NCBI GenBank assembly: GCA_020024085.1
Contig: JAHHUG010000009.1
Span: 1-26,702 of the forward strand
Reading direction: 5' to 3'
Length of the DNA stretch: 26,702 nt
From: Christensenellaceae bacterium
GTDB taxonomy: Bacteria > Bacillota > Clostridia > Christensenellales > CAAEEZ01
The notes below the pieces were generated by a model, which worked only from the letters and a program-made list of their open reading frames with translations, was not told the DNA's origin and searched no databases. Numbering within the stretch: the stretch's first letter is position 1; each line of letters begins with the position of its first letter. This document shows positions 5,938 to 14,746 of the stretch, in pieces. The position numbers were made by a program, and so were the translations under genes.

Positions 5938-7986
5938 ATGAAGAAAAAACTTTCTACAATACTACTAATTACATTAGTATTAGTATTGACTTTTTGTTTG
6001 ACTGCTTGTAATACTCAGCCTCAAACAACCTTGCAAAATGGTAATTTTGAGTCAGAAGATACACTTAGTAGTTGGAAGAGAGATATTAATGATAAGTCAA
6101 AAGTAGATATTACTTTTAACTACATGGATAGAGATGACGATGGCAATTTGACTAATAAATATATTAGTATTCGTAATGGCTCTCAGCTTACATCTAATCT
6201 ATATCAAAAAATAAAAGTTGAAAAAGGTGCTACCTATAAGGTTTCTGCAAAGTATAACATTGCAAACAATATTTCGGGTAGTACCGGTTTTAGCATAGGA
6301 TTTATGGAAAATAAGGACTTTAATCCTGTTTATTTTTCTAATTCAAATGGTTGGACAGATTATGTAATGTACATTACTCCTGAAACTAGTGAGCTTACTT
6401 TGTCAATAAGACTATCGGGTAGAGGAACAGTAAGTGTTGATGATGTTGCTATTGAAAAAGTGGACCAAGCTTCAGTACCTGCTGGAACAACCGTATATGC
6501 TGTTAAAATTATATCTAATTTACCATATTCAAAAACAGCTGGTGGAATTACTTTTGCAGTGCTTATGACAGTTCTTACTGCTGTTATGATGCTTGTATTC
6601 TACTATATGTTAAGAAGGGCAAGTTCACAAGACAATTTCTTGCCAGTAGGTGATAATGAAAAGGTTAGTTTAACCAAAAAAATATCACTTTCTCCTATCG
6701 GTATTGTTGGTATTGTAATGATGGCAGGCTTTGTAGTAAGGCTTATTCTTGCTACAACAGTGTATGGCTACGATGGTATGTATGATAATGAAGCAACCTA
6801 TATTTTAATTAATGGACTTGGTGGTTATTATCATATTTACAAGCCTATTACACCTCCAGGATATATTTATTATCTTGGATTATATGGCTTAATTAGAACA
6901 TCAGCTTCTATTACAGGTGTAATGGGTATTTCTATTATGCTTAAACTACCTTCAATTTTAGCTGATATTGCAATTATCTACTTATTATTTAGCTTTGGTA
7001 GAAAATATGTTGGTGATAGAATTGCTGGTACAATTAGCATGTTGTATGCATTATTGCCACCAGTATTTATGTTGAATGCAGGTTGGGGTGGTCTTGAGTC
7101 ACTTGCAATTTTAGGTTTTATTGCAATATTTATTTGCATTGTAGAGAAGAAAAATTTAGGTTTATTCTTTAGTACTTTGTATTCAATTATGTTCTCAATG
7201 GAAACGGTTTATATTCTTCCATTGATTTGTGCATATCTTGTTGTACAATGTGTTAAGGATAAAAAGTTTATTCTTAATGCAGTGCTTGGTGTAATTGGTT
7301 TCTTTGTAGCATTCTATTTATTAACATTACCTATGACATTACCAGATGTTAAAAATGGTGTACCTTTTGTTGCATTTATTAGATATTATGAGGTACTTGG
7401 TGGTAATGCTGTTTCTTGTGTAAATACATTTAGTATTTATGCAATACTTGGCTTAAATGGAATTAAAGCATCAACTGGTACATTTGTTATGAGTATTATT
7501 TTCGTAGTATTTGTATGGTTGTTTGCAATATATGGTTATGCATATAAGAAAAATAGATTAAATCTATTATTACTAGGTGCATTTACAATGTTATCTGTTG
7601 CTGTTTTTGGTGTAAACCAAAATAAAGTGCCTGCTGTTGTTGGTGCAACTTTATTGTTGATGTATGCAATGATTTCAAGAGACAAGAGGATTTATCTATT
7701 AACAGGTGGTTTCTTTACTCTAAATGCAATGCACATTTTTACATTGTATGATATGGCAGGTTATCTAATCGGTGTTAATAATAGATATGTAAACTTTGCC
7801 AAATTTGACTGGGTTCAAGTTTTGGGCAGTGTGCTTATGGTATTACTTGTAATAGCATTAATGTTTGTTGTATTTGATATTTGCTTTGAGGGTAGAAAAA
7901 AAGAAATACAACCAATTTATGAAAGCGAAGTGCAAGAAGCAAAACAAAAATTGCACGACAAGTTAAAATTAAAAAAGCTTAAATAA
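5938..7986 (+). CDS. Lipoprotein with CBM-like domain fused to GT-C-like membrane protein
   Basis: I do not recognise a named gene. The 682-residue protein starts with a lipoprotein signal peptide (MKKKLSTILL...) and the lipobox LTAC, lipid cysteine C24. Residues about 30-176 look like a carbohydrate-binding jelly roll of the CBM4/9 type: NGNFESEDTLSSW near the start and GTVSVDDVAIEKV at the end. A membrane segment follows at about 203-225, then a short charged loop, then about ten more segments from 253 to 647 and a basic tail. The pattern D279/D283, KPITPPGYIYYLGLYGL (302-318), KLPSILADIAIIYLLF (336-351) and NAGWGGLES (380-388) resembles Gpi18-like GT-C glycosyltransferases, whose WGQ(V/A)DS motif is altered here. 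A sugar transfer or envelope glycan role outside the membrane is inference. It lies between two terminators, with GAGGG (5929-5933) as ribosome site. Confidence 0.7.
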   Translation: MKKKLSTILLITLVLVLTFCLTACNTQPQTTLQNGNFESEDTLSSWKRDINDKSKVDITFNYMDRDDDGNLTNKYISIRNGSQLTSNLYQKIKVEKGATYKVSAKYNIANNISGSTGFSIGFMENKDFNPVYFSNSNGWTDYVMYITPETSELTLSIRLSGRGTVSVDDVAIEKVDQASVPAGTTVYAVKIISNLPYSKTAGGITFAVLMTVLTAVMMLVFYYMLRRASSQDNFLPVGDNEKVSLTKKISLSPIGIVGIVMMAGFVVRLILATTVYGYDGMYDNEATYILINGLGGYYHIYKPITPPGYIYYLGLYGLIRTSASITGVMGISIMLKLPSILADIAIIYLLFSFGRKYVGDRIAGTISMLYALLPPVFMLNAGWGGLESLAILGFIAIFICIVEKKNLGLFFSTLYSIMFSMETVYILPLICAYLVVQCVKDKKFILNAVLGVIGFFVAFYLLTLPMTLPDVKNGVPFVAFIRYYEVLGGNAVSCVNTFSIYAILGLNGIKASTGTFVMSIIFVVFVWLFAIYGYAYKKNRLNLLLLGAFTMLSVAVFGVNQNKVPAVVGATLLLMYAMISRDKRIYLLTGGFFTLNAMHIFTLYDMAGYLIGVNNRYVNFAKFDWVQVLGSVLMVLLVIALMFVVFDICFEGRKKEIQPIYESEVQEAKQKLHDKLKLKKLK

Positions 7987-7990
7987 ACTA

Positions 7991-8018
7991 AAAAAGATGC
8001 TGAAAAGCATTTTTTTTA
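7991..8018 (+). terminator. Intrinsic terminator between the GT-C-like gene and comM
   Basis: AAAAAGATGCT (7991-8001) pairs with AGCATTTTTTT (8006-8016) around a GAAA tetraloop, with one G-U pair; the T-tract continues to 8017. It begins four bases after the upstream stop codon and ends 16 before the comM start. Confidence 0.75.
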
Positions 8019-8032
8019 ATGTAGGTATAAAT

Positions 8033-9562
8033 ATGCTCGCAATAACAAAAAGTTTTGGTCTTGATGGTATTACCGGTTATCCTATTGATATTGAGGTTGA
8101 TATCAATAATGGTTTACCAGGGCTTGATATCGTTGGACTAGCTGGTACATCAATTAAGGAAAGCAAAGAAAGGGTAAGGTCTGCTATTAAAAATAGTGGA
8201 TATTTGTATCCAACAAAAAAAATTACTATTAACCTTGCTCCTGCTGATACTAAAAAAGATACTCCTATCTACGATTTGCCTATTGCAATAGGTATTTTGC
8301 AATGTGATGGAATATTAAAAACAAAAGCAAGCAGTGATTACATATTGTTTGGCGAATTGTCGCTTGATGGCTCATTAAGAAAGATTAGAGGTGTTTTACC
8401 ACTAATTATTTCTGCTGTTCAACAAGGATACAAAAAGTTTATTTTGCCTTATGAAAATGCCAAAGAAGCAAGTTTTGTTGAGGGTATTGAGGTATATGCT
8501 TTACATAATCTAAAAGATGTATGTGCTTTGCTTAGTGGAGCTGAATTTGAGAAAGTTTCCTTTACTGAGTTTGAAAGTAAAACAGTTAAGGCTGTCAGTG
8601 GATTTGATTTTAAAGATGTAAAAGGTCAAGTTGTTGCAAAAAGGGCACTTGAAATTGCTGTTAGTGGTGGTCATAATGCTATAATGGTTGGTCCTCCTGG
8701 TAGTGGTAAAACGATGCTTGCAAAATGTGTTCCATCAATTATGCCAGATATGACATTTGAAGAGGCTATTGAAGTAACAAAACTTCATTCTATTGCAGGT
8801 GTACTTGATAGTGAAGAGGGTATTGTAAAAGCAAGACCTTTTAGAAGCCCACATCATACTGCAACTGTTCCTGCACTTGTTGGTGGTGGTACATTTTCAA
8901 AGCCAGGAGAGGTAAGTTTAGCTCATAATGGTGTATTGTTTTTAGATGAAACACCAGAGTATCAACGAAAAGCACTAGAGACTCTTCGTCAACCACTAGA
9001 GGATAAAGTTGTTACTATCGCAAGAGCTCAACGAACAATAACTTATCCTGCTAATTTTATGTTAATTGCTAGTATGAATCCTTGTCCATGTGGCAATTAT
9101 GGTAGTAAGACTAAAGAGTGTACTTGTACTCCTCAACAAATTAGAAATTATCGTGCAAAGCTTTCTGGTCCACTTATGGATAGAATAGATATTCATATTG
9201 ATGTCGATAGTGTAAGCTATGAGGAATTTAGAAGTGATATTTTGGAAGAATCTTCAAGCGTGATTAAAGAAAGAGTTAATAAAGCAAGAAAAATACAACT
9301 TGAAAGGTTCAAAAATGAAGGTATCTATACTAATGCTGATATGACTAATCCTATGATTAAAAAATATTGCAAGATTGATGCTGAATCGGAAAAAATGCTT
9401 GAAATGGCATTCAAAAGGCTTAATTTAAGTGCTAGAGCAACAAATAGAATCTTGAAGGTTGCAAGAACTATTGCTGATATGGAAGGTCAAAAAGATATTG
9501 CAAAAAAACATATAGCAGAAGCAATACAATATAGAAGTTTGGATAGAAAATATTTTGAGTAA
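8033..9562 (+). CDS. comM: YifB/ComM family Mg-chelatase-like AAA+ ATPase
   Basis: A 509-residue member of the ComM/YifB family. ComM is a hexameric helicase that promotes branch migration during natural transformation in Gram-negatives; the role in Firmicutes is less clear. Residues 1-170 form the Lon-protease-like ChlI domain (GLPGLDIVGL, APADTKKDTPIYDLP). The AAA+ core has Walker A VGPPGSGKT (219-227), SPHHTATVPALVGGG (272-286) and Walker B VLFLDE (301-306). NPCPCGNYG with a C-rich loop and the Mg_chelatase_C domain follow. An ATG at 7997 lies within the terminator stem, so I take the ATG at 8033, which matches the family start MLAITKSFGLDG. AGG at 8023-8025 is a modest ribosome site. dprA follows directly. 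Confidence 0.93.
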   Translation: MLAITKSFGLDGITGYPIDIEVDINNGLPGLDIVGLAGTSIKESKERVRSAIKNSGYLYPTKKITINLAPADTKKDTPIYDLPIAIGILQCDGILKTKASSDYILFGELSLDGSLRKIRGVLPLIISAVQQGYKKFILPYENAKEASFVEGIEVYALHNLKDVCALLSGAEFEKVSFTEFESKTVKAVSGFDFKDVKGQVVAKRALEIAVSGGHNAIMVGPPGSGKTMLAKCVPSIMPDMTFEEAIEVTKLHSIAGVLDSEEGIVKARPFRSPHHTATVPALVGGGTFSKPGEVSLAHNGVLFLDETPEYQRKALETLRQPLEDKVVTIARAQRTITYPANFMLIASMNPCPCGNYGSKTKECTCTPQQIRNYRAKLSGPLMDRIDIHIDVDSVSYEEFRSDILEESSSVIKERVNKARKIQLERFKNEGIYTNADMTNPMIKKYCKIDAESEKMLEMAFKRLNLSARATNRILKVARTIADMEGQKDIAKKHIAEAIQYRSLDRKYFE

Positions 9563-9563
9563 A

Positions 9564-10652
9564 ATGTATAATGATGAGGAATTAGCAATATTTTTCTTTT
9601 GCTCATTTGATAAAATAAGTAATAAAAAATTATCTCTTATTTTTGAGCTAAATGATAGTATTTGTTATATAAAAAGCCATTTAATAGAATATAAGAACGA
9701 AATTATTGATATAGTAGGACATGATTTGTATTTGCAAATTAAGATGTCTAATACCGATTATTATCTTAATAAATTATTGCAAAATATGGATAATGCTGGG
9801 GCTAAATTTACTACATATAAAAGTGATGATTATCTAAAGCAACTTTTAGATATTGATGATTTTCCTTTTATACTTTATTATAAAGGTAACCTTGATATTG
9901 CAAGAAGTAAATGTATCGGTATTGTTGGTACTAGAAAACCTACTAGGTATGGTATAATTGTAACAAAACAATTTAGTAAGGATTTATCTCTTGCAAACTG
10001 CACGATTGTATCGGGTGGAGCAAGGGGTGTCGACTCTATTGCGTTACGAGAGGCATTAGATAATAATAGTTCACCTGTTATTGTACTTGGTTGTGGTGTA
10101 GATGTAGTTTATCCACCAGAAAATAGCAATTTATTTAAGGAAACTATTGAAAAGGGTGGTTTGATATTGTCGGAGTATTCATTAAAAACACCACCAAATA
10201 GCTATAACTTCCCATTAAGAAATCGTATTATTAGTGGAATATCTTTGGGTATTCTTGTTACCGAGGCAGGCTTAAAAAGTGGTACAATGATTACTGCTGG
10301 TTATGCTCTTGAGCAAAATAAAGAAGTTTTTCTTGTTCCGGGTAATATTAATTCCTTGACAAGTAGCGGAACTAATAATATGCTAAAAGATGGATATGGT
10401 AATTTGGTTACCGAACCAAACGATATTTTAGGACATTATAAAATAAATCTTATTGAAAAAGAGGAAACACCTATTCAGTTAGATTTTAACGAAGCAACAA
10501 TTATTGAGTTAATCCGTAAGGAAGGAGAAGCTCATTTTGAACAAATTTTACAAGTAGTTGACTTGAATTTGAATGACCTTAATAATTTACTGTTTGAAAT
10601 GCAAATGAAAGGGTTGATAGTTAAATTACCTGGCAATTATTATGGAGTTTAA
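9564..10652 (+). CDS. dprA: DNA processing protein DprA
   Basis: DprA (362 residues) protects incoming single-stranded DNA and loads RecA in natural transformation; it is also common in bacteria not known to be competent. The Rossmann-like domain shows GTRKPTRYG (122-130), SGGARGVDSIA (150-160) and FPLRNRIISG (216-225). The C-terminal 60 residues form a winged-helix DML1-like domain (ELIRKEGEAHFEQILQ...LEMQMKGLIVKL pattern). A TTG at 9555 would overlap comM; the ATG at 9564, one base after the comM stop, is preferred, although only a weak GAG precedes it. Translational coupling to comM is likely. No other competence genes lie in the window besides comM. Confidence 0.94.
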   Translation: MYNDEELAIFFFCSFDKISNKKLSLIFELNDSICYIKSHLIEYKNEIIDIVGHDLYLQIKMSNTDYYLNKLLQNMDNAGAKFTTYKSDDYLKQLLDIDDFPFILYYKGNLDIARSKCIGIVGTRKPTRYGIIVTKQFSKDLSLANCTIVSGGARGVDSIALREALDNNSSPVIVLGCGVDVVYPPENSNLFKETIEKGGLILSEYSLKTPPNSYNFPLRNRIISGISLGILVTEAGLKSGTMITAGYALEQNKEVFLVPGNINSLTSSGTNNMLKDGYGNLVTEPNDILGHYKINLIEKEETPIQLDFNEATIIELIRKEGEAHFEQILQVVDLNLNDLNNLLFEMQMKGLIVKLPGNYYGV

Positions 10653-10655
10653 TAT

Positions 10656-12794
10656 ATGAAAAAATTAATTATAGTAGAGTCACCATCTAAGGCGAAAACA
10701 ATACAAAAGTATTTAGGTAATGACTACACAGTAATGGCATCTAGTGGACATGTTTCCGATTTGCCTCAAAAAACTTTAGGTATTGATATTTCTAATAATT
10801 TCGAGCCTATGTATGAAGTAAATCCTGACAAAAAAGATACAATTAAAAAACTTTCTCAAGCTGTTAAAAAGTCGGAATCTGTTTATCTTGCAACCGACCC
10901 GGACCGTGAGGGAGAGGCTATTAGTTGGCACTTAAAAAATGAACTAAACTTAGGCGAAGATGCTAATCGTATTGAATTTAACGAGATTTCTAAAAAGGCC
11001 GTTCAAGAGGCTATTAAAAATCCAAGACATATAGATATGAACCTAGTTAATGCTCAACAAGCAAGAAGAGTTCTTGATAGACTTGTTGGTTACAAGATTT
11101 CTCCTATTATTTCTAGGAAAATCCAAAAGGGTTCTAGTGCAGGTAGAGTTCAATCTCCAGCACTTAAAATGATTGTAGAAAGGGAAAGAGAAATTGCTAA
11201 TTTCGTTCCAGAAGAGTATTGGAATATTTATGTATTCCTAACAAGTGGCAATAGTAAAAAACCATTTAGAGCTCAATTTGAGGACTTTAATGGTGAAAAG
11301 TTTAAGGTAACTAGCGAGAAAGTTGCAAAGAGAGCTGTTTTTGAACTTGCTGATGCTAAATATATTGTTGACAGCGTTAAAAAGTCTGTTTCAAAAAGTA
11401 AACCAAATCCACCATTTACTACAAGTACAATGCAACAAGATGCTTCTAGTAAGCTTGGTTTGAGTTCTCCAGAAACAATGAAGATTGCTCAACAACTTTA
11501 CGAAGGTGTAGATATTAAGGGTGGCGACCCACTTGCACTTGTTACCTATATCCGTACCGATAGCGTTAGAGTTTCTAGCGAAATGCAAGCTGTTGCACTT
11601 GATTATATCAAGGAAAAATATGGTCAAGAGTATGCACCTAGTAAACCTAATTTCTATGTAACTAAAAAAGATGCTCAAGATGCCCACGAGGCAATTAGAC
11701 CTATCAATTTGAATGTTACTCCTGAAAGCATTAAGGATAAAGTTAATCGTAATCAATATAGATTGTATAAGCTTATTTACGAAAGATTCCTAGCAAGCCA
11801 AATGAAAGAGGCACAATATGATACACTAAATGTTCATATTAATGCATTCAAACCTTCAAATGACAAGCCTTTTGGATTTAGAGTAAAAGGTAAAACACCA
11901 AAATTCCTTGGATATACCATTGTTTACCAAAATGTAGACCTTGATAAACAAGAAGATGAAAAGGACGAAAAGGTTAATTTGCCAAAGATTGTTGAGGGCG
12001 ATATTCTTAATTATGTAGAAGACAAGAGTGAACAAAAATTCACAAAGCCTCCTCAAAGATATTCCGATGCAACACTTGTTAAAGCACTAGAGGAAAATGG
12101 TATTGGTAGACCAAGTACCTATGCTACAATTATTAGCGTGCTTGCAAAGAGAAAATATACTGAAAAAGAGGGTAAATATATAATGCCTACAAAACTTGGT
12201 GAGGCAATATATGACTACCTTGCAATATACTTTAAGGATATTGTAAATTACAAATTTACTGCTGCTATGGAAACAAAACTTGACCAAGTTGCTAGTGGTG
12301 AACTTGTATGGCAAGAGATATTACAAAAATATTACCCAAGCCTAGAAAAAGAGATTAGTAAGGCTTATTCTGGCAGTGGTATGAGGGTTAAGGTTGAAGA
12401 ACAAGTCAGTGATGTAAAATGCGATAAGTGTGGTGCATTTATGGTTGTTCGTGAGGGTAAATATGGTAAGTTCCTTGCTTGTCCAAATTTCCCAAAATGT
12501 AAAAATATTAAACCTATTGTAGAGAAGGTTGCAGTTTGTCCAAAATGTGGTGGCGATATCATAAAAAGACATTCAAAAACAGGTAAGCTTTTCTATGGTT
12601 GCAACAACTATCCAAAGTGCGATTTTATCTCTTGGGATTTACCAGCACCAATACTTTGCGAGAAGTGTGGTTCTGTAATGAAAATGGTAAATAGAAAGGA
12701 TAATACCGAATATATTTGCTTAAATAAGGATTGTGGCAATAAAATTATTATCGAAAATAAGGAAGAAATTTCTGAAGATAACATTCAAGATTAA
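10656..12794 (+). CDS. topA: DNA topoisomerase I (type IA)
   Basis: A 712-residue type IA topoisomerase that relaxes negative supercoils. The Toprim domain has IVESPSKAKTIQKYL with E8 and the metal-binding DPDREGE (81-87). The active-site tyrosine is Y298 in LVTYIRTDS. SAGRVQSPAL (161-170) is the conserved strand-binding segment. The C-terminus carries three four-cysteine zinc ribbons, beginning CDKCGAFM, CPKCGGDI and CEKCGSVM, the third with less regular spacing. GGAG at 10644-10647 is eight bases before the ATG, which starts three bases after dprA. The dprA-topA-trmFO order is the usual Firmicutes one. Confidence 0.98.
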   Translation: MKKLIIVESPSKAKTIQKYLGNDYTVMASSGHVSDLPQKTLGIDISNNFEPMYEVNPDKKDTIKKLSQAVKKSESVYLATDPDREGEAISWHLKNELNLGEDANRIEFNEISKKAVQEAIKNPRHIDMNLVNAQQARRVLDRLVGYKISPIISRKIQKGSSAGRVQSPALKMIVEREREIANFVPEEYWNIYVFLTSGNSKKPFRAQFEDFNGEKFKVTSEKVAKRAVFELADAKYIVDSVKKSVSKSKPNPPFTTSTMQQDASSKLGLSSPETMKIAQQLYEGVDIKGGDPLALVTYIRTDSVRVSSEMQAVALDYIKEKYGQEYAPSKPNFYVTKKDAQDAHEAIRPINLNVTPESIKDKVNRNQYRLYKLIYERFLASQMKEAQYDTLNVHINAFKPSNDKPFGFRVKGKTPKFLGYTIVYQNVDLDKQEDEKDEKVNLPKIVEGDILNYVEDKSEQKFTKPPQRYSDATLVKALEENGIGRPSTYATIISVLAKRKYTEKEGKYIMPTKLGEAIYDYLAIYFKDIVNYKFTAAMETKLDQVASGELVWQEILQKYYPSLEKEISKAYSGSGMRVKVEEQVSDVKCDKCGAFMVVREGKYGKFLACPNFPKCKNIKPIVEKVAVCPKCGGDIIKRHSKTGKLFYGCNNYPKCDFISWDLPAPILCEKCGSVMKMVNRKDNTEYICLNKDCGNKIIIENKEEISEDNIQD

Positions 12795-12803
12795 TTAAGT
12801 TTT

Positions 12804-12843
12804 TTAGCAGTTTTCAGTATTTTATTATGAAAACTGCTAATTT
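12804..12843 (+). terminator. Perfect 13-bp hairpin between topA and trmFO
   Basis: TTAGCAGTTTTCA (12804-12816) pairs perfectly with TGAAAACTGCTAA (12828-12840) across an 11-base AT loop. Only TTTAT follows, so termination may be partial. Six T precede the stem instead. It starts nine bases after the topA stop. Confidence 0.6.
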
Positions 12844-12855
12844 ATAGAGTAAAAT

Positions 12856-14163
12856 ATGATAAAAGTTAGAGTAATCGGTGGTGGTCTTGCAGGTTGCGAG
12901 GCTTGCTACCAACTATTAAAAAGAGGATATAATGTAGAGCTATTTGAGATGCGACCAAAAGTAAGTTCTCCTGCTCATAGAACAGGTAATTTGGCTGAGC
13001 TTGTATGTAGTAATAGCTTGAAAAGTGAACTTGATTCTACTGCTTCGGGAACACTTAAAGGTGAGTTAAACGAGTTAGATTGTTTGTTGCTTCGCCTTGC
13101 AGATAAAGCTAGAGTTCCAGCTGGTAGTGCTCTTGCAGTTGATAGAGAAATTTTTAGTAAAGAAGTTGAAAATGAACTTCAAAAGTTTGATAATCTTACA
13201 ATTATAAGAGAGGAATATACCAAAATTGATAGTTCTATTCCTACAATTATTGCAAGTGGTCCACTTACATCGGATAATCTTTCAATAGAAATTTCAAAGT
13301 TTATTGGCGACAATGATTTGCATTTTTATGATGCTGTTGCTCCTATTATTGATGGAAATTCTATTGATAAAGATGTTGCATTTTTTGCTTCAAGATATAA
13401 CGAACTTGATACCGATTACCTTAATATCGGTATGAATAAAGAGCAATATGAAGCATTTTATAATGAGCTTATTAATGCCGAAACCGTAGTGCTTAAATCG
13501 TTTGAGAACAAGGAAATTTTTGAAGGTTGTATGCCTATTGAAATTATGGCAAAAAGAGGTAGTGATTCTATCCGTTTTGGTCCTCTTAAACCTATCGGTA
13601 TTCGTAATCCTAAAAATGATGAAAGGTATTATGCAGTAGTTCAACTTAGAAAAGAAAATACATCTGCAAGTATGTATAATATGGTTGGTTTTCAAACTAA
13701 TCTTACCTTTAAGGAGCAAAAAAGAGTATTTAGTATGTTGCCATCTCTTGAAAATGCAGAGTTTTTGAGATATGGTGTAATGCATAGAAATACCTTTATT
13801 AATTCGCCAAAAGTACTTAATTCAAATTTGCAATTATTGAAAGATAACAACATATTCTTTGCTGGTCAAATGACAGGTGTTGAGGGATATGTGGAAAGTA
13901 TTATGACTGGTATGTTTGCAGCATTAAGTATGGATAAATATTTGCATAATGATAAGTTAGAATTACCTAGTGAGAACACAATTACTGGTTCACTTTTGAG
14001 GTATGTTTCAAGAGAAAACTCAAATTTTCAACCTATGAATGCAAATTTTGGTATATTGCCTGAACTAAAAGATAAGGAAAAAGATAAGAAACTTAGGAAA
14101 AAACACTATTATAATCGTGCAATAAGTGATATAATAAAATTCAAGGATTATTTATATAAATAA
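12856..14163 (+). CDS. trmFO: tRNA U54 methyltransferase TrmFO (folate/FAD-dependent)
   Basis: TrmFO (435 residues) forms ribothymidine at position 54 of tRNA using methylene-tetrahydrofolate and reduced FAD. The FAD-binding GGGLAG (8-13) opens the protein. C51 in ELVCSNSLKSE and C225 in FEGCMPIEIMAKRG match the two conserved cysteines of the Bacillus enzyme (C53 and C226). FAGQMTGVEGYVESIMTG near the C-terminus is a family signature. AGAG at 12846-12849 precedes the ATG. In Bacillus, the recombinase gene codV/xerC comes next, before clpQ/hslV; here hslV follows after 31 bases. The glyA gene of the same window makes its methylene-THF donor. Confidence 0.97.
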   Translation: MIKVRVIGGGLAGCEACYQLLKRGYNVELFEMRPKVSSPAHRTGNLAELVCSNSLKSELDSTASGTLKGELNELDCLLLRLADKARVPAGSALAVDREIFSKEVENELQKFDNLTIIREEYTKIDSSIPTIIASGPLTSDNLSIEISKFIGDNDLHFYDAVAPIIDGNSIDKDVAFFASRYNELDTDYLNIGMNKEQYEAFYNELINAETVVLKSFENKEIFEGCMPIEIMAKRGSDSIRFGPLKPIGIRNPKNDERYYAVVQLRKENTSASMYNMVGFQTNLTFKEQKRVFSMLPSLENAEFLRYGVMHRNTFINSPKVLNSNLQLLKDNNIFFAGQMTGVEGYVESIMTGMFAALSMDKYLHNDKLELPSENTITGSLLRYVSRENSNFQPMNANFGILPELKDKEKDKKLRKKHYYNRAISDIIKFKDYLYK

Positions 14164-14194
14164 TTATAAATATGTTTACTTGTAGGAGGTAATT

Positions 14195-14746
14195 ATGACT
14201 AAATTTATGGGTACTACTATCTGTGCAGTTAATCGTAATGGTGTAATTGCAGTAGGTGGTGACGGACAAGTTACTATGGGTGAAAGTGTTATCTTTAAGG
14301 GTAATGCTGTAAAAGTAAAAAGAATTTATGATGATAGAGTAATTGTTGGCTTTGCTGGTTCAGTTTGTGATGCTTTTGCACTTAGCGAACAATTTGAAAA
14401 GATGTTACAAAAATATTCAGGCAACCTTATGAGAAGTGCTGTTGAACTTGCTAAACTTTGGAGAGAAGGTAAAGCTAGTCGTCAACTTGAAGCTATGTTA
14501 ATTGTTGCTGATAAGGAAAATTTACTTATTGTTTCAGGTACAGGCGAAGTAATTGCTCCTGAAAGTGGAGTATGTGCTATTGGTAGTGGTGGCAATTATG
14601 CACTTGCTGCTGCTAGAGCTTTGCTTGCAAATACTGACCTTGATGCTGAAACCATTGTTAGAAAATCACTTAAAGTTGCTAGTGAACTTTGTGTATTTAC
14701 AAATGACCACTTTACTGTTGAAACTATTAGTAAGGAGGAAAAATAA
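14195..14746 (+). CDS. hslV: ATP-dependent protease subunit HslV (ClpQ)
   Basis: The proteolytic subunit of the HslUV (ClpYQ) complex, a double hexameric ring related to proteasome beta subunits (183 residues). The N-terminal nucleophile is expected in TTI: T7 of MTKFMGTTICAV. A six-residue propeptide would have to be removed, unlike E. coli, where only the Met precedes TTI. GGDGQVTMG, GFAGSVCDAFALSEQFE, LEAMLIVAD and AIGSGGNYALAAARAL are family signatures. AGGAGGT (14184-14190) fits this start well; the next ATG, encoding M5, is too far from it. The stop overlaps hslU (TAATG), so the subunits are coupled. Confidence 0.96.
   Translation: MTKFMGTTICAVNRNGVIAVGGDGQVTMGESVIFKGNAVKVKRIYDDRVIVGFAGSVCDAFALSEQFEKMLQKYSGNLMRSAVELAKLWREGKASRQLEAMLIVADKENLLIVSGTGEVIAPESGVCAIGSGGNYALAAARALLANTDLDAETIVRKSLKVASELCVFTNDHFTVETISKEEK

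Noticed and set aside
5938..6480. Separate lipoprotein gene upstream of a distinct membrane protein gene
   Set aside because: The frame is continuous from the signal peptide through the membrane region without an internal stop or a convincing internal ribosome site, so it is one fused protein.
8026..8031. TATAAA as a -10 for comM
   Set aside because: It touches the start codon and overlaps the only ribosome site, so a transcript from it would lack the site; no matching -35 is present.
7997..8032. Earlier ATG start for comM adding 12 residues
   Set aside because: The ATG lies inside a terminator stem, there is no ribosome site before it, and the added residues are not part of the family N-terminus.
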